Notes under the pieces: model-generated
What the model saw: the letters and a program-made list of their open reading frames with translations, nothing else
The model's database searches: none
What the model was told of the DNA's origin: nothing
Program-made: the position numbers and the translations under genes
Shown here: one piece after another, positions 1 to 7,887 of the stretch
Position numbering within the stretch: position 1 is the stretch's first letter
Layout of the letters: every line of letters starts with the position of its first letter
DNA from: Prevotellamassilia timonensis
GTDB lineage: Bacteria > Bacteroidota > Bacteroidia > Bacteroidales > Bacteroidaceae
Direction of reading: 5' to 3'
Length of the DNA: 64,000 bases
Assembly: GCF_900106785.1 (NCBI RefSeq)
Contig: NZ_LT629841.1
Coordinates: 119,266-183,265 of the forward strand

Positions 1-224
1 AAATAGTTAAAACACAAAACAGCCTGCTTTCGCATGGCGGAAACAGGCAAGGCAGAACTCAGCTAAAATGTTTTGCAATTCGCGAGGTGTGTGCGCCAGC
101 GTTTGTAGCCCATAGCACCCATTGCGCAGCCCGCAGCCACACATCACGAGTTTTAGCATTGTTTTTGAGAGGTTGCAAGCAGCCAAATCTGTCCTCTGTT
201 GTTTCGCTAATAAAACTTAGTTAG
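1..224. other. Left edge without a recognised gene
   Basis: No convincing coding region is visible between the window edge and the tRNA. An imperfect CCTG..CAGG hairpin with a TTTCGC/GCGGAAA inner stem lies near position 23-49. Nothing else could be assigned. Confidence 0.4.
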
Positions 225-299
225 TAGGGACGATCGGGCTCGAACCGATGACCTCTGCAATGTGACTGCAGCGCTCTAAACCAACTGGGCTACGCCCCT
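225..299 (-). tRNA. tRNA-Val (anticodon CAC)
   Basis: On the minus strand the sequence folds as a cloverleaf. The acceptor arms AGGGGCG and CGTCCCT pair over seven positions with one G-U. The D-loop is AGTTGGTTTA, the anticodon stem is CTGCA/TGCAG around loop GTCACAT, and the T-arm is ATCGG-TTCGAGC-CCGAT. The anticodon read from the loop is CAC (valine, GUG codons). The D-stem has one C-A mismatch. CCA is not encoded, so it must be added enzymatically. The gene lies downstream of the lipoprotein gene on the same strand. Confidence 0.9.
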
Positions 300-424
300 A
301 ACTTTTGTTTTCGGGTGCAAAGTTACGCTTTACTATGAGAAAGGCAAAGCAAATGCCGACTTTTTTTGAGGGAAACAATTACAATGGCAAGGCAGAGCCA
401 AATGCAGCAGAACATGATGTCCCA

Positions 425-1054
425 TCAGTCCCAGCCATCTGTTTGAATAAAAAACCTCCATTTTATTGTGTCTTTTATTTGTGGTATACTAATGTCTACT
501 CTGTTTTTATTATCATCATATCCAACAAACCTTGTATAGGTAATAAAAGTCGTTACACTGGGATCCGCTTCACTCCGAATCACATCAAATGTTTTGATAT
601 CGCCTCCCATGGAGGGATATCCCATATTTTCCTTGTAAAATTTAGGGCAAATCATGAGACCACTCGGAGGCGTAACTACATTCAGAGTGTAGACCTTTGT
701 TGAAACATAATACTTCCTATTAGACTTTAAGCCATACTTCGAAGCCCATTCACCAAAGCGCACAATTCTCCACCTTGTATTAAAAGTTTGTGAGACTTTA
801 CTTATTGTGTAAGATTCACCTTCTTTATAGTTAATGACTTCCTTACTTCCAACTTGAATAGGAAGTTCTCCTGTTGCGAAGACAGACTGCTCAAATTGCG
901 CCTCGCTGCTATAGTAAGTTACATTCAGATTTCTGATAGTTATCTCATTCCCATCATTCATAGTGATGGTTGCGGTATGAGGTTCAGTATCACAAGCTAC
1001 CACCAACAGGACTATTACAAATACAATATAAATAAAGTTCTTGCCGTATCTCAT
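425..1054 (-). CDS. Hypothetical secreted lipoprotein, 209 aa
   Basis: The N-terminus has a short basic stretch, a hydrophobic run (FIYIVFVIVLLVV) and a cysteine directly after VVA at about residue 21. This is a typical lipoprotein signal, so the mature protein is probably lipid-anchored and outside the cytoplasm. The remaining ~185 residues are rich in Thr, Tyr and Val and look like a beta-rich domain. I recognise no family or catalytic motif. The gene is clearly more A+T-rich than the housekeeping genes nearby and sits alone between two tRNA genes, which suggests acquisition by transfer. The start was chosen because it places the signal peptide directly at the N-terminus. Confidence 0.75.
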   Translation of the reverse strand: MRYGKNFIYIVFVIVLLVVACDTEPHTATITMNDGNEITIRNLNVTYYSSEAQFEQSVFATGELPIQVGSKEVINYKEGESYTISKVSQTFNTRWRIVRFGEWASKYGLKSNRKYYVSTKVYTLNVVTPPSGLMICPKFYKENMGYPSMGGDIKTFDVIRSEADPSVTTFITYTRFVGYDDNKNRVDISIPQIKDTIKWRFFIQTDGWD

Positions 1055-1367
1055 AGCTAATATTCTAATAGTGTTTTACGATGCGAATATAAGGAAAATC
1101 TCCACACTAATACATCTATTCGGCTACATTAACCAGAGTTTATACTACTTCACCAAAAAACATCAGCCGCAAGTCGTTAACTTACAAAACAAATAACCAT
1201 TAATGCGCAATAAGAACAAACAGAAATGCAGAGAGTTATATACCACAGAGTTCCTATCCACCACCCCTTGCGCACATACACAAAAAAAGCAGTGTCGTAT
1301 AGACACTGCTGAGGAAAAAGAGCCTTGCAAGCAGGGAAAGACTGCAAGACTCTGGGGGAAGGGGAAG
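1055..1367. other. Intergenic region upstream of the lipoprotein gene
   Basis: This stretch presumably carries the lipoprotein promoter. A near-match to the Bacteroidetes -7 box (TATATTCG on the minus strand, near 1107-1114) is the only candidate seen. The rest, towards the tRNA-Gln gene, holds nothing I can assign. Small open frames here overlap the tRNA and are not credible. Confidence 0.35.
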
Positions 1368-1438
1368 TTGTTCCACTCCGATTCGAACGGGGACTGAGAG
1401 AACCAAAAACTCTAGTGCTGCCATTACACCATGGAACA
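1368..1438 (-). tRNA. tRNA-Gln (anticodon TTG)
   Basis: The minus strand gives acceptor arms TGTTCCA/TGGAACA with perfect seven-base pairing and discriminator A. The D-arm is GTG..TAATGG..CAC. The anticodon stem AGAGT/TCTCT (last pair T-T) surrounds loop TTTTGGT, and the T-arm has loop TTCGAAT with one stem mismatch. The starting TGTTCCATGGTGTAATGG block is characteristic of bacterial glutamine tRNAs, and the anticodon reads TTG. No CCA is encoded. Confidence 0.88.
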
Positions 1439-1599
1439 TCCACAAAAGGGCATTTCTGCTCTTTGCAGTGCAAAAGTACGACAAGTTTTCCGAACAACCA
1501 AATTTTGGTGCATAAAAAGTGCATCGTACAGATAAAAGTGGACACAAAAGTGGCCTACATGCCCTTCCGCGAGCACAAAACTCGCACAAAACGCTAGCT

Positions 1600-1731
1600 C
1601 TAATGGGGGCGACGCGTCTCGCGTCGGGGAAAAATAGCACTAAATAAAGGCTCACAGATAGTACTAATTTCACCACTATCTGTGAGCCTTTGCTTTAATT
1701 TTCCCGACGCGAGACGCGTCGCCCCCATTAG
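1600..1731. repeat. Family A inverted-repeat element, copy 1
   Basis: Two inverted ~30 bp arms (1602-1629 and 1703-1731) each contain the palindrome CGACGCG-TCT-CGCGTCG next to TAATGGGGG. They enclose a core with a second, perfect 17 bp stem (AAAGGCTCACAGATAGT and its complement, 1647-1690). The element lies just downstream of the S41 protease gene. The inner stem followed by TTTATTT on the minus strand could terminate that operon. Confidence 0.85.
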
Positions 1732-1845
1732 TGCTTGCGTTTGAAGCTTGCGTTGGGTGTTAGCGTTTGGTGTTAGCGCTTGGTGTTAGCGCTTGGTGTT
1801 AGCGTTTGGTACTTGCGTTGGGCACTTGCGTTTTATGCTTATGAC
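1732..1845. repeat. Degenerate 12-bp direct repeats beside family A copy 1
   Basis: About nine consecutive variants of GTGTTAGCGTTTG / GTGCTTGCGTTTG run from the right arm of the family A element to within a few bases of the protease stop codon. The same units, in the same or opposite orientation, flank every other family A copy in the window. Confidence 0.8.
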
Positions 1846-1846
1846 C

Positions 1847-3427
1847 TTACTTGCCCTCGCTCAAGAACTGGAGCGCACGCTTTACAATGTCGCTGCGCTT
1901 GTTCACCAGGCGGAAGTACTCATTGCGGTCCCAGAGATCGTAGGCAATGGTGGTTTTGAGCGTAAACTGCAAATCCTTGAGTGCCGACTCGCGCTCCTTG
2001 TCGTCCTTAGGCTCCACCTTTTTGCGCTTGCCCTCGGCCATGATAGAATCGGTGAGTGAGGCGGGCACCTCAAAGTTCTTGTCAAAATCCTCAAACTTGC
2101 GATATTTGCGCTTCAGCTCCTTGCGGTGGTCGTCCACATAGCGCAGTGTCCACTCGTTAATGAGGTTGTAGCGGCGCAGCGCGCGGTAGTAGGGCGTGTA
2201 AGTGGTTGTGTCGAGCGGCACAAATATGTCGGGCATAATGCCACCGCCACCATACACGGTACGCCCCTTTACCAGGGTTTTGTACACCTTGGCCGAGTCA
2301 AGGTGTATGCTGTCAATGCAAGTCAGCTCGCCACGGGTGTAGCGCTTTTCAAGGTCCTGGTCGTACTCACTCTTCTCGCCCTTGGTGTAGGGCTTTTGAA
2401 TGCAGCGACCCGAGGGCGTGTAATAGTGCGACACGGTGAGGCGTATCATCGAACCGTCGGGCAAGTCGATGGGGCGCTGTACGAGCCCCTTTCCAAATGT
2501 GCGTCGGCCAATAATGGTGCCACGGTCGTGATCCTGTACGGCACCGCTCACAATTTCGGCTGCCGAGGCGGTAAACTCGTCAACGAGTATGACCACGCGG
2601 CCCTCAGTCTGCATCAGTCCGTTGCCCTCTGAGCGCAATTCCTGACGCGGCATCACGCGGCCGTCGGTATACACTATCATCGAGCCATTGGGCAGGAACT
2701 CACTGGCCACCTCCTGCGCTGCGTTAAGGTAGCCACCGCCATTCATACCGAGGTCAAGAATGAGGTCCTTCATGCCCTGCTTCCGCAGTTCGGCTATCTT
2801 GTCGTGCACCTCCTTGCCCGATGTGGCACCAAAACTGTCAAGGTGTATGTAGCCGGCAGTAGGCGTTATCATGTAAGCAGCATCAACCGTGTTGACGGGT
2901 ATCTTGTCGCGCACCACCTTAAAGTGCAGCACACTGTTTGTGCCACGGCGCACAATGTCAAGGTTGGCAACGGTGCCCTTCGGCCCGCGCAGTTTGGTCA
3001 TGATGCTGTCGCGGTCCATCTTCACACCGGCTATGGTCACGCCATTAACGGCAATGATGCGGTCGCCGGCCAGCACCCCCGCACGCTCGCAAGGGCCTTT
3101 GCTTATAACCTGCAACACCACGAGGGTATCCTTCACCATGTTAAAGCTCACGCCGATACCCTCAAAGTTGCCACTGAGCGGTTCGTTCAGTTTTTTGGTG
3201 TCCTTGGCATTGGTGTACGACGAGTGCGGGTCGAGTTTGCTGAGCATGCCGTTAATGGCGTCCTCGGCCAGTTTCTTTTGGTCCACACTGTCAACGTAGA
3301 GGCTGGTGATGGCCACCTGTGCCATTTGCAGTTTTTTGATTTGCTCAAAGTCCACATCGCCAAAGCGCGATTGTGCGCAGGCGGGCAGTGTGAGCAAGAT
3401 GGCTAAAAGCAGATAGATATGTTTCAT
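1847..3427 (-). CDS. ctp: C-terminal processing peptidase, S41 family, PDZ-containing
   Basis: This is a 526-residue exported serine protease that acts in the periplasm on the C-termini of target proteins. A signal peptide covers about residues 1-19 (hydrophobic LLLAILLTLPACA). A PDZ domain (about 88-170) contains GIGVSF and GVLAGDRIIAVNG. The S41 catalytic domain follows, with the nucleophile Ser288 in DEFTASAAE and the general base Lys313 in TFGKG, the Ser-Lys dyad of the family. The C-terminal ~110 residues are charged. The start overlaps the coaD stop by four bases (ATGA), so it is translationally coupled to coaD and parE. This order is common in Bacteroidales. A family A repeat follows the stop codon. 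Confidence 0.93.
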   Translation of the reverse strand: MKHIYLLLAILLTLPACAQSRFGDVDFEQIKKLQMAQVAITSLYVDSVDQKKLAEDAINGMLSKLDPHSSYTNAKDTKKLNEPLSGNFEGIGVSFNMVKDTLVVLQVISKGPCERAGVLAGDRIIAVNGVTIAGVKMDRDSIMTKLRGPKGTVANLDIVRRGTNSVLHFKVVRDKIPVNTVDAAYMITPTAGYIHLDSFGATSGKEVHDKIAELRKQGMKDLILDLGMNGGGYLNAAQEVASEFLPNGSMIVYTDGRVMPRQELRSEGNGLMQTEGRVVILVDEFTASAAEIVSGAVQDHDRGTIIGRRTFGKGLVQRPIDLPDGSMIRLTVSHYYTPSGRCIQKPYTKGEKSEYDQDLEKRYTRGELTCIDSIHLDSAKVYKTLVKGRTVYGGGGIMPDIFVPLDTTTYTPYYRALRRYNLINEWTLRYVDDHRKELKRKYRKFEDFDKNFEVPASLTDSIMAEGKRKKVEPKDDKERESALKDLQFTLKTTIAYDLWDRNEYFRLVNKRSDIVKRALQFLSEGK

Positions 3428-3894
3428 TTCAGTAAGTTGGTTTCGGTTTGTGCCGGCTGCGGCAAAAACGCGCTCACGTCCTTGCCATAGGCAATAAGTT
3501 CGCGCACCACGCTCGACGATATGTCGGAATAATGTGCTTCGGTAAAGAGCATGACGGTTTCGACGCCCGCCAGCCGCTTGTTCATGGCAGCAATGTCGCG
3601 TTCGTACTCAAAGTCCTTTACAGAGCGCAAGCCGCGCAATATGAATTGTGCGCCCTCGCGCCGCACCAGGTCGATGGTCAAGTCGTTGTAAGCCACCACC
3701 TTGATGCGCGGCTCATTGGCATACACGCGGCGTATGGCCTCCACACGCTGTTCGGGGTCATAGAACGAGCGCTTTTTATCGTTTACGCCCACCCCTATCA
3801 CGATGCGGTCGAACATGGGCAACCCGCGCTCCACTATGCTGGCATGTCCCACCGTAAAGGGGTCGAACGAGCCGGGAAATATAGCTACTTTCAT
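3424..3894 (-). CDS. coaD: Pantetheine-phosphate adenylyltransferase
   Basis: This 156-residue cytoplasmic enzyme transfers AMP from ATP to 4'-phosphopantetheine, giving dephospho-CoA in the penultimate step of CoA synthesis. The N-terminus reads [10 protein letters not shown], which contains the (T/H)xGH nucleotidyltransferase signature at residues 14-17. The second signature ISSSVVRE, which contacts ATP phosphates, is near residue 127. [14 protein letters not shown] is the conserved substrate-binding stretch. Length is normal for the family (about 160). Both ends overlap neighbours by four bases (ctp downstream, parE upstream), so the three genes form a tightly coupled operon read on the minus strand. 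Confidence 0.96.
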   Translation of the reverse strand: MKVAIFPGSFDPFTVGHASIVERGLPMFDRIVIGVGVNDKKRSFYDPEQRVEAIRRVYANEPRIKVVAYNDLTIDLVRREGAQFILRGLRSVKDFEYERDIAAMNKRLAGVETVMLFTEAHYSDISSSVVRELIAYGKDVSAFLPQPAQTETNLLK

Positions 3895-5930
3895 AAGTCG
3901 TTGGTATCTTCGTCGGCCAAGTCTTCCTCAACCACCAGATTGTCTATTATAAAACCTTGGCGCTCCATGGTGTTTTTACCCATATAGTACTCGAGCAGCT
4001 TGCCCACATTGTCGCTCTTGTGCAGCGTAACGGGGTCGAGGCGCATGTCGGGACCTATAAAGTTTTTGAACTCGTCGGGATCTATCTCGCCCAAACCTTT
4101 GAAACGGGTTATTTCGGGGTTCGGACTGAGCTTTTCGATAGCTGCCAGACGCTCCTCGTCGCTGTAGCAATAAATGGTTTCATACTCTGAGCGGTCGCTC
4201 ACCTGCGTCTTTTTCAGTATGGCAGCCCCCGCGCTGGCATCGGTCACCGTTTTGGGCTTGTTTGCCCCGCGCACCTTCTTCTTTTTGTTACGCACACGGA
4301 AGAGGGGCGTTTGCAGTATGTACACGTGCCCCTTCTTGATAAGGTCGGGGAAGAACTGCAGGAAGAAGGTGATAATGAGCAGCCTGATGTGCATACCGTC
4401 CACATCGGCATCAGTGGCCACAATCACCTTGTTGTAGCGCAGCCCGTCGAGTCCGTCCTCTATGTTGAGGGCTGCTTGCAACAGGTTGAACTCCTCGTTT
4501 TCGTACACCACCTTTTTGGTCAGACCATAACAGTTGAGCGGCTTGCCGCGCAGCGAGAACACGGCTTGCGTCTGCGCATTACGTGTTTTGGTTATCGAGC
4601 CGCTGGCCGAGTCACCCTCGGTAATGAATATAGACGACTCTTGTCGCGGGTCTTCTTGGTCGTCGTCGCCCTTTTTGCGCGACTTTGGAGCGGGGTCGTT
4701 AAGGTGTATGCGGCAGTCGCGCAACTTGCGGTTGTGCAGGTTGGCCTTTTTGGCGCGCTCGCGTGCCAATTTGGTCACACCGGCTATGGCCTTGCGCTCC
4801 TTCTCGCTCTCCTCTATTTTTTGCTTGATAACCTCGGCCACATCGGTGTGCTTGTGCAGGAAGTTATCTACATTTTCCTTTATAAAGTCGCCCACGAACT
4901 TGTTCACGCTCACGCCAGACAGTGGGAAGGGTTTCCCGTTCGAGTCCTTGTCGGGGGCCATGGTGAGCGAGCCGAGCTTGATTTTTGTCTGACTCTCAAA
5001 CAATGGCTCTATCACACGTATGGCTATGGCGGCCACCAAACCGTTGCGCACGTCCTGCACATCGTAGTTCTTGCCGAAATACTCCTTTATGGCCTTGGCT
5101 ATGTGCTCCTTAAAGGCACTTTGGTGCGTACCGCCCTGGGTGGTATGTTGTCCGTTAACAAACGAGTAATACTCCTCGCCATACTGCGAGGTGTGGGTAA
5201 AGGCTATATCGATGTTTGGCCCTGTCAGGTGTACGATGGGGTACAGGCCCGGCGCAGTCATGTTGTCGTTGAGCAAGTCCTCAAGTCCGTTGCGGCTCAA
5301 TATGCGCCGCCCGTTGTAAAAGATGGCAAGTCCGGTGTTGAGGTAGGTATAGTTGCGGAGCATGTTCTCAACAAACTCTCCGTGGAATCGGTAGTGCTGA
5401 AACAGCGTGCTGTCTGGCTCAAAAAATATGTAAGTGCCGTTTTCCTCCTCGCAAGGGCCTTGTTCGTCGCTCACGAGCACACCTTTCTCAAATATGGCCT
5501 CATGCATCTGGCCATCGCGCACACTGCGTGCAATAAAGCGGCTCGACAGGGCATTAACAGCCTTCAAGCCCACACCATTCATACCCACCGAGGCGGTAAA
5601 CACAGCGGTGTCGTACTTGCCGCCCGTGTTGAGTTTCGACACAGCATCTACCAAGGCACCAAGGGGTATGCCACGGCCATAGTCGCGTATTTCGGCAGTG
5701 AGGTTGTCGTGTATGTTCACCTCAATGCGTTTGCCAAACCCCTCGTTAAACTCGTCGATACTATTGTCTATACTCTCCTTGAGCAGCACATATATACCAT
5801 CTTCGGCATGTGAGCCATCGCCCAAGCGACCAATGTACATGCCGGGACGCGTACGTATGTGCTCGGTATCCTCAAGATGTCGTATTTTGCTCTCGTCATA
5901 AACGACGGTCGAAGTATTCTCGTTCTCCAT
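3891..5930 (-). CDS. parE: DNA topoisomerase IV subunit B (type IIA)
   Basis: This 679-residue ATPase/TOPRIM subunit decatenates and relaxes DNA together with ParC, which is not in the window. The N-terminal GHKL ATPase has [10 protein letters not shown], DYGRGIP and [14 protein letters not shown]. The TOPRIM part has [11 protein letters not shown] and [12 protein letters not shown], with the conserved Glu and Asp residues that bind Mg2+. The C-terminus has RFKGLGE. ParE rather than GyrB is preferred because the sequence is diverged from the clear GyrB at 29.0-31.0 kb, and [21 protein letters not shown] follows the ParE pattern. It is the first gene of the parE-coaD-ctp operon. A 54-base gap separates it from the acetyltransferase upstream, and no TAnnTTTG box is seen there, so it may also be read from that promoter. 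Confidence 0.93.
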   Translation of the reverse strand: MENENTSTVVYDESKIRHLEDTEHIRTRPGMYIGRLGDGSHAEDGIYVLLKESIDNSIDEFNEGFGKRIEVNIHDNLTAEIRDYGRGIPLGALVDAVSKLNTGGKYDTAVFTASVGMNGVGLKAVNALSSRFIARSVRDGQMHEAIFEKGVLVSDEQGPCEEENGTYIFFEPDSTLFQHYRFHGEFVENMLRNYTYLNTGLAIFYNGRRILSRNGLEDLLNDNMTAPGLYPIVHLTGPNIDIAFTHTSQYGEEYYSFVNGQHTTQGGTHQSAFKEHIAKAIKEYFGKNYDVQDVRNGLVAAIAIRVIEPLFESQTKIKLGSLTMAPDKDSNGKPFPLSGVSVNKFVGDFIKENVDNFLHKHTDVAEVIKQKIEESEKERKAIAGVTKLARERAKKANLHNRKLRDCRIHLNDPAPKSRKKGDDDQEDPRQESSIFITEGDSASGSITKTRNAQTQAVFSLRGKPLNCYGLTKKVVYENEEFNLLQAALNIEDGLDGLRYNKVIVATDADVDGMHIRLLIITFFLQFFPDLIKKGHVYILQTPLFRVRNKKKKVRGANKPKTVTDASAGAAILKKTQVSDRSEYETIYCYSDEERLAAIEKLSPNPEITRFKGLGEIDPDEFKNFIGPDMRLDPVTLHKSDNVGKLLEYYMGKNTMERQGFIIDNLVVEEDLADEDTNDL

Positions 5931-5984
5931 TGTCTTGTTATGTTTATGGCAGACCCGTTAACTCGTTAACCCTGTCACGCCCCA

Positions 5985-7118
5985 TCAAATGTCCGCTTTG
6001 AAGCAGCGGCGGCGCTTGTGTTGTTCCGTTTTGAAATACTGCCATTGGTTCTGCACCTTCTCGTTCATTTCGAGTTCGGGGTTACTCTCGGCATATTCAA
6101 AGCCCAATTCCTTGTAAACGGGAATAAGGTCGGTAAATAGCAGTGCATTCACCCCCTTGCCCTGGTAGTCGGGACGTACAGCCACGAGCAACAAGTCGAG
6201 CACTTTGGGGCGTTTCCACATCAAGGCTTTCAGCAGGTGGTACCACCCAAAGGGCAACAAGCGGCCCTTGGCCTTTTGCAGCGCACGCGACAGCGAGGCC
6301 ATCGATATGCCCACGGCCACTATCTCGTTCTGTTCATTCTCCACAATGCTCACCATGCGCAGGTCGAGCACCGGCACATACATCTTGACATACTGGTCTA
6401 TCTGCCGTTCGGTCATGCGCGAGTAGCCAAACAGTGGTGTATAGGCATCGTTTATAAGGCGGAATATATCATGTGCCACACCACTCTGTCGCACCTCTTT
6501 CTTACTCTTGAGCTTGCGGATATGCAGATTATAGCGCTTGGCTATAATATCCGATATGCGGCGGTGCTTTTCGGGTATGGCATCGGGCACATATATCTTC
6601 ATCTCCACCCAGTCGGCACTCTTGCTCAGCCCGAGGCGTTCCATGTGCTGCGGGTAGTAGGGATAGTTGTAGATGGTGGCCATGGTCGAGAGCTGGTCAA
6701 AACCCTCCACAAGCATACCCTCAGCGTCCATGTCGGTAAAGCCAAGGGGGCCTTCTATCTCGGTCATGCCGCGCTCCTTGCCCCATTGTTTTACGGTGTC
6801 GATAAGGGCTGTGCTCACCTCCATGTCGTCAATAAAGTCTATCCAGCCAAAGCGCACCGTCTTGCGGTTCCACTTCTCGTTGGCACGACGGTTGATAATA
6901 GCAGCCACGCGGCCCACTATTTTACCATCGCGCAGAGCCAGAAAGTAGTCGGCTTCACAAAACTCGAAGGCGGCATTCTTCTTGGGTGAGAAGGTGTTGA
7001 GCATATCATCGTACAAGTCGGGCACCGAATAGGGGTTGTCCTTGTAAAACTCGTAGTTGAAGCGTATGAAGCGTTTAAGCTCGCTTTTGGTTGTTACTTT
7101 CTTTATCTCGACAGACAT
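5985..7118 (-). CDS. GNAT-like N-acetyltransferase, 377 aa, substrate unknown
   Basis: The protein resembles the large GNAT-like proteins common in Bacteroidales. An N-terminal segment (about 50-130) has FFLALRDGKIVGRVAAIINRR, a typical beta4 acetyl-CoA fold strand. EGPLGFTDMDAEGMLVEGFD follows at about 125-145. A second acyltransferase-like region (about 245-350) contains DLLLVAVRPDYQGKGVNALL, the acetyl-CoA pyrophosphate-binding loop (Q-x-x-G-x-G/A). Two half-domains in one chain would fit a tandem GNAT. No signal peptide is present, so it is cytoplasmic. The substrate cannot be read from the sequence. It may be transcribed together with parE, which follows 54 bases downstream. Confidence 0.8.
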   Translation of the reverse strand: MSVEIKKVTTKSELKRFIRFNYEFYKDNPYSVPDLYDDMLNTFSPKKNAAFEFCEADYFLALRDGKIVGRVAAIINRRANEKWNRKTVRFGWIDFIDDMEVSTALIDTVKQWGKERGMTEIEGPLGFTDMDAEGMLVEGFDQLSTMATIYNYPYYPQHMERLGLSKSADWVEMKIYVPDAIPEKHRRISDIIAKRYNLHIRKLKSKKEVRQSGVAHDIFRLINDAYTPLFGYSRMTERQIDQYVKMYVPVLDLRMVSIVENEQNEIVAVGISMASLSRALQKAKGRLLPFGWYHLLKALMWKRPKVLDLLLVAVRPDYQGKGVNALLFTDLIPVYKELGFEYAESNPELEMNEKVQNQWQYFKTEQHKRRRCFKADI

Positions 7119-7151
7119 GTAGCGTTATGTTTTGTTTGTGAATGTAGCTTG

Positions 7152-7159
7152 CAAAATTA
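7152..7159 (-). promoter_or_regulatory. Bacteroidetes -7 box for the acetyltransferase gene
   Basis: Minus-strand TAATTTTG matches TAnnTTTG exactly and lies 34 bases before the start codon at 7118. A CTTG about 18 bases further upstream is a possible weak -33 element. Confidence 0.6.
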
Positions 7160-7283
7160 CTCATTTTTTATCAGTAACAAGGCTTTATGCTTCAATAACC
7201 CGCCCTCTGGCGATTATTTTGCCGCAAAATATCACTGTCTGATAAAACTCCGATGCACATAGTAATGCTTTTGCACTTACAGG

Positions 7284-7594
7284 TAGGGTGTTCAAAATCG
7301 GCATCAAAAATGAAATCGTTTTTGGGAATTCTATTCGTTGTTGTTGCTATTCGGTGAAAAGTAAACATGCGAACGGACTCAAGCACAAAACGCTACCTCT
7401 AATGGGGGCGACGCGTCTCGCGTCGGGAAAAGATGCAGCTATTATTTAGTAGAGGTTAGTATTTCCCTCCCTTCTCTATTCCGACGCGGGACGCGTCGCC
7501 CCCATTAGTGCTAGCGTTTTTTACAGCGCGTTTCAGGCAACTTAAAATGCCTCAAAAACAGTCGCGTTTTTGATGCCGATTTTGAACACCCTAC
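7284..7594. repeat. Nested inverted repeat enclosing family A copy 2
   Basis: A 28-base sequence at 7284-7311 (GTAGGGTGTTCAAAATCGGC...) has a perfect reverse complement at 7567-7594. The family A element (7400-7507) and its flanks sit between the two arms. The outer arms connect to family B-like sequence on the right. The arrangement reads as one element inserted into another. Confidence 0.8.
7400..7507. repeat. Family A inverted-repeat element, copy 2
   Basis: The arms TAATGGGGGCGACGCG... at 7400-7426 and its complement at 7481-7507 (one base change in the central triplet) surround a ~54 bp core. The core AAAAGATGCAGCTATT..TTCTCTATTC is homologous to the cores of the copies at 23.7 and 31.1 kb. 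The whole element, not only the ends, is therefore conserved. Confidence 0.88.
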
Positions 7595-7778
7595 CTTACA
7601 GGGCGCGACAGCTCCAACACGCGATTACCCAGGGTGTCGCTACGCTTGCCCTGGGCTATGGATTACATTGGGCTTTTATTGACATCATCGGCTGCGGCTC
7701 AGCAATTCAAGCAAGCTTGATTGCATTCGCCTTGCACGATGATTCAGCCCGCACTTGCTAAATCCGAAACTCAAATTA
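7593..7778. repeat. Partial family B repeat with an internal insertion
   Basis: CAGGGCGCGAC, the CCCAGGG..CCCTGGG palindrome and the terminal GCTAAATCCGAAACT match the right arm of the family B elements at 41.1 and 63.0 kb. A block of about 67 bases (near 7680-7746) interrupts the match between ATTGGGCTTT and CAGCCCGC. No left arm of full length is present. Confidence 0.7.
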
Positions 7779-7810
7779 CTACACGCATTGGTGGTATTAG
7801 CAAACAAATT

Positions 7811-7863
7811 GACGGGTTAACGGGTAAGTTTGCCAATATAGCATACTTACGCGTCAACCCGTC
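7811..7863 (-). terminator. Hairpin downstream of the giant surface-protein gene
   Basis: GACGGGTTAACGGGTAAG pairs imperfectly with CTTACGCGTCAACCCGTC over about 18 positions with a 17-base loop, ending 25 bases after the stop codon. No strong U-tract follows. It could be a terminator or an mRNA 3'-end stabiliser. The same GGGTAAGTTTGCCAA string recurs near 43.02 kb. Confidence 0.5.
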
Positions 7864-7887
7864 AACAGGTTAATCAATATTTCGTTC

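Noticed and set aside
1177-1676. Two overlapping minus-strand frames of 122 and 140 codons
   Set aside because: They run through the tRNA-Gln gene and the family A repeat. No protein family or promoter supports them.
4311-5813. Long open frame (500 codons) antisense to parE; similar long frames antisense to GH2 (24678-26114) and the giant protein (8245-9585)
   Set aside because: They mirror codon-biased genes on the other strand, lack family resemblance or start context, and the sense genes have clear motifs.
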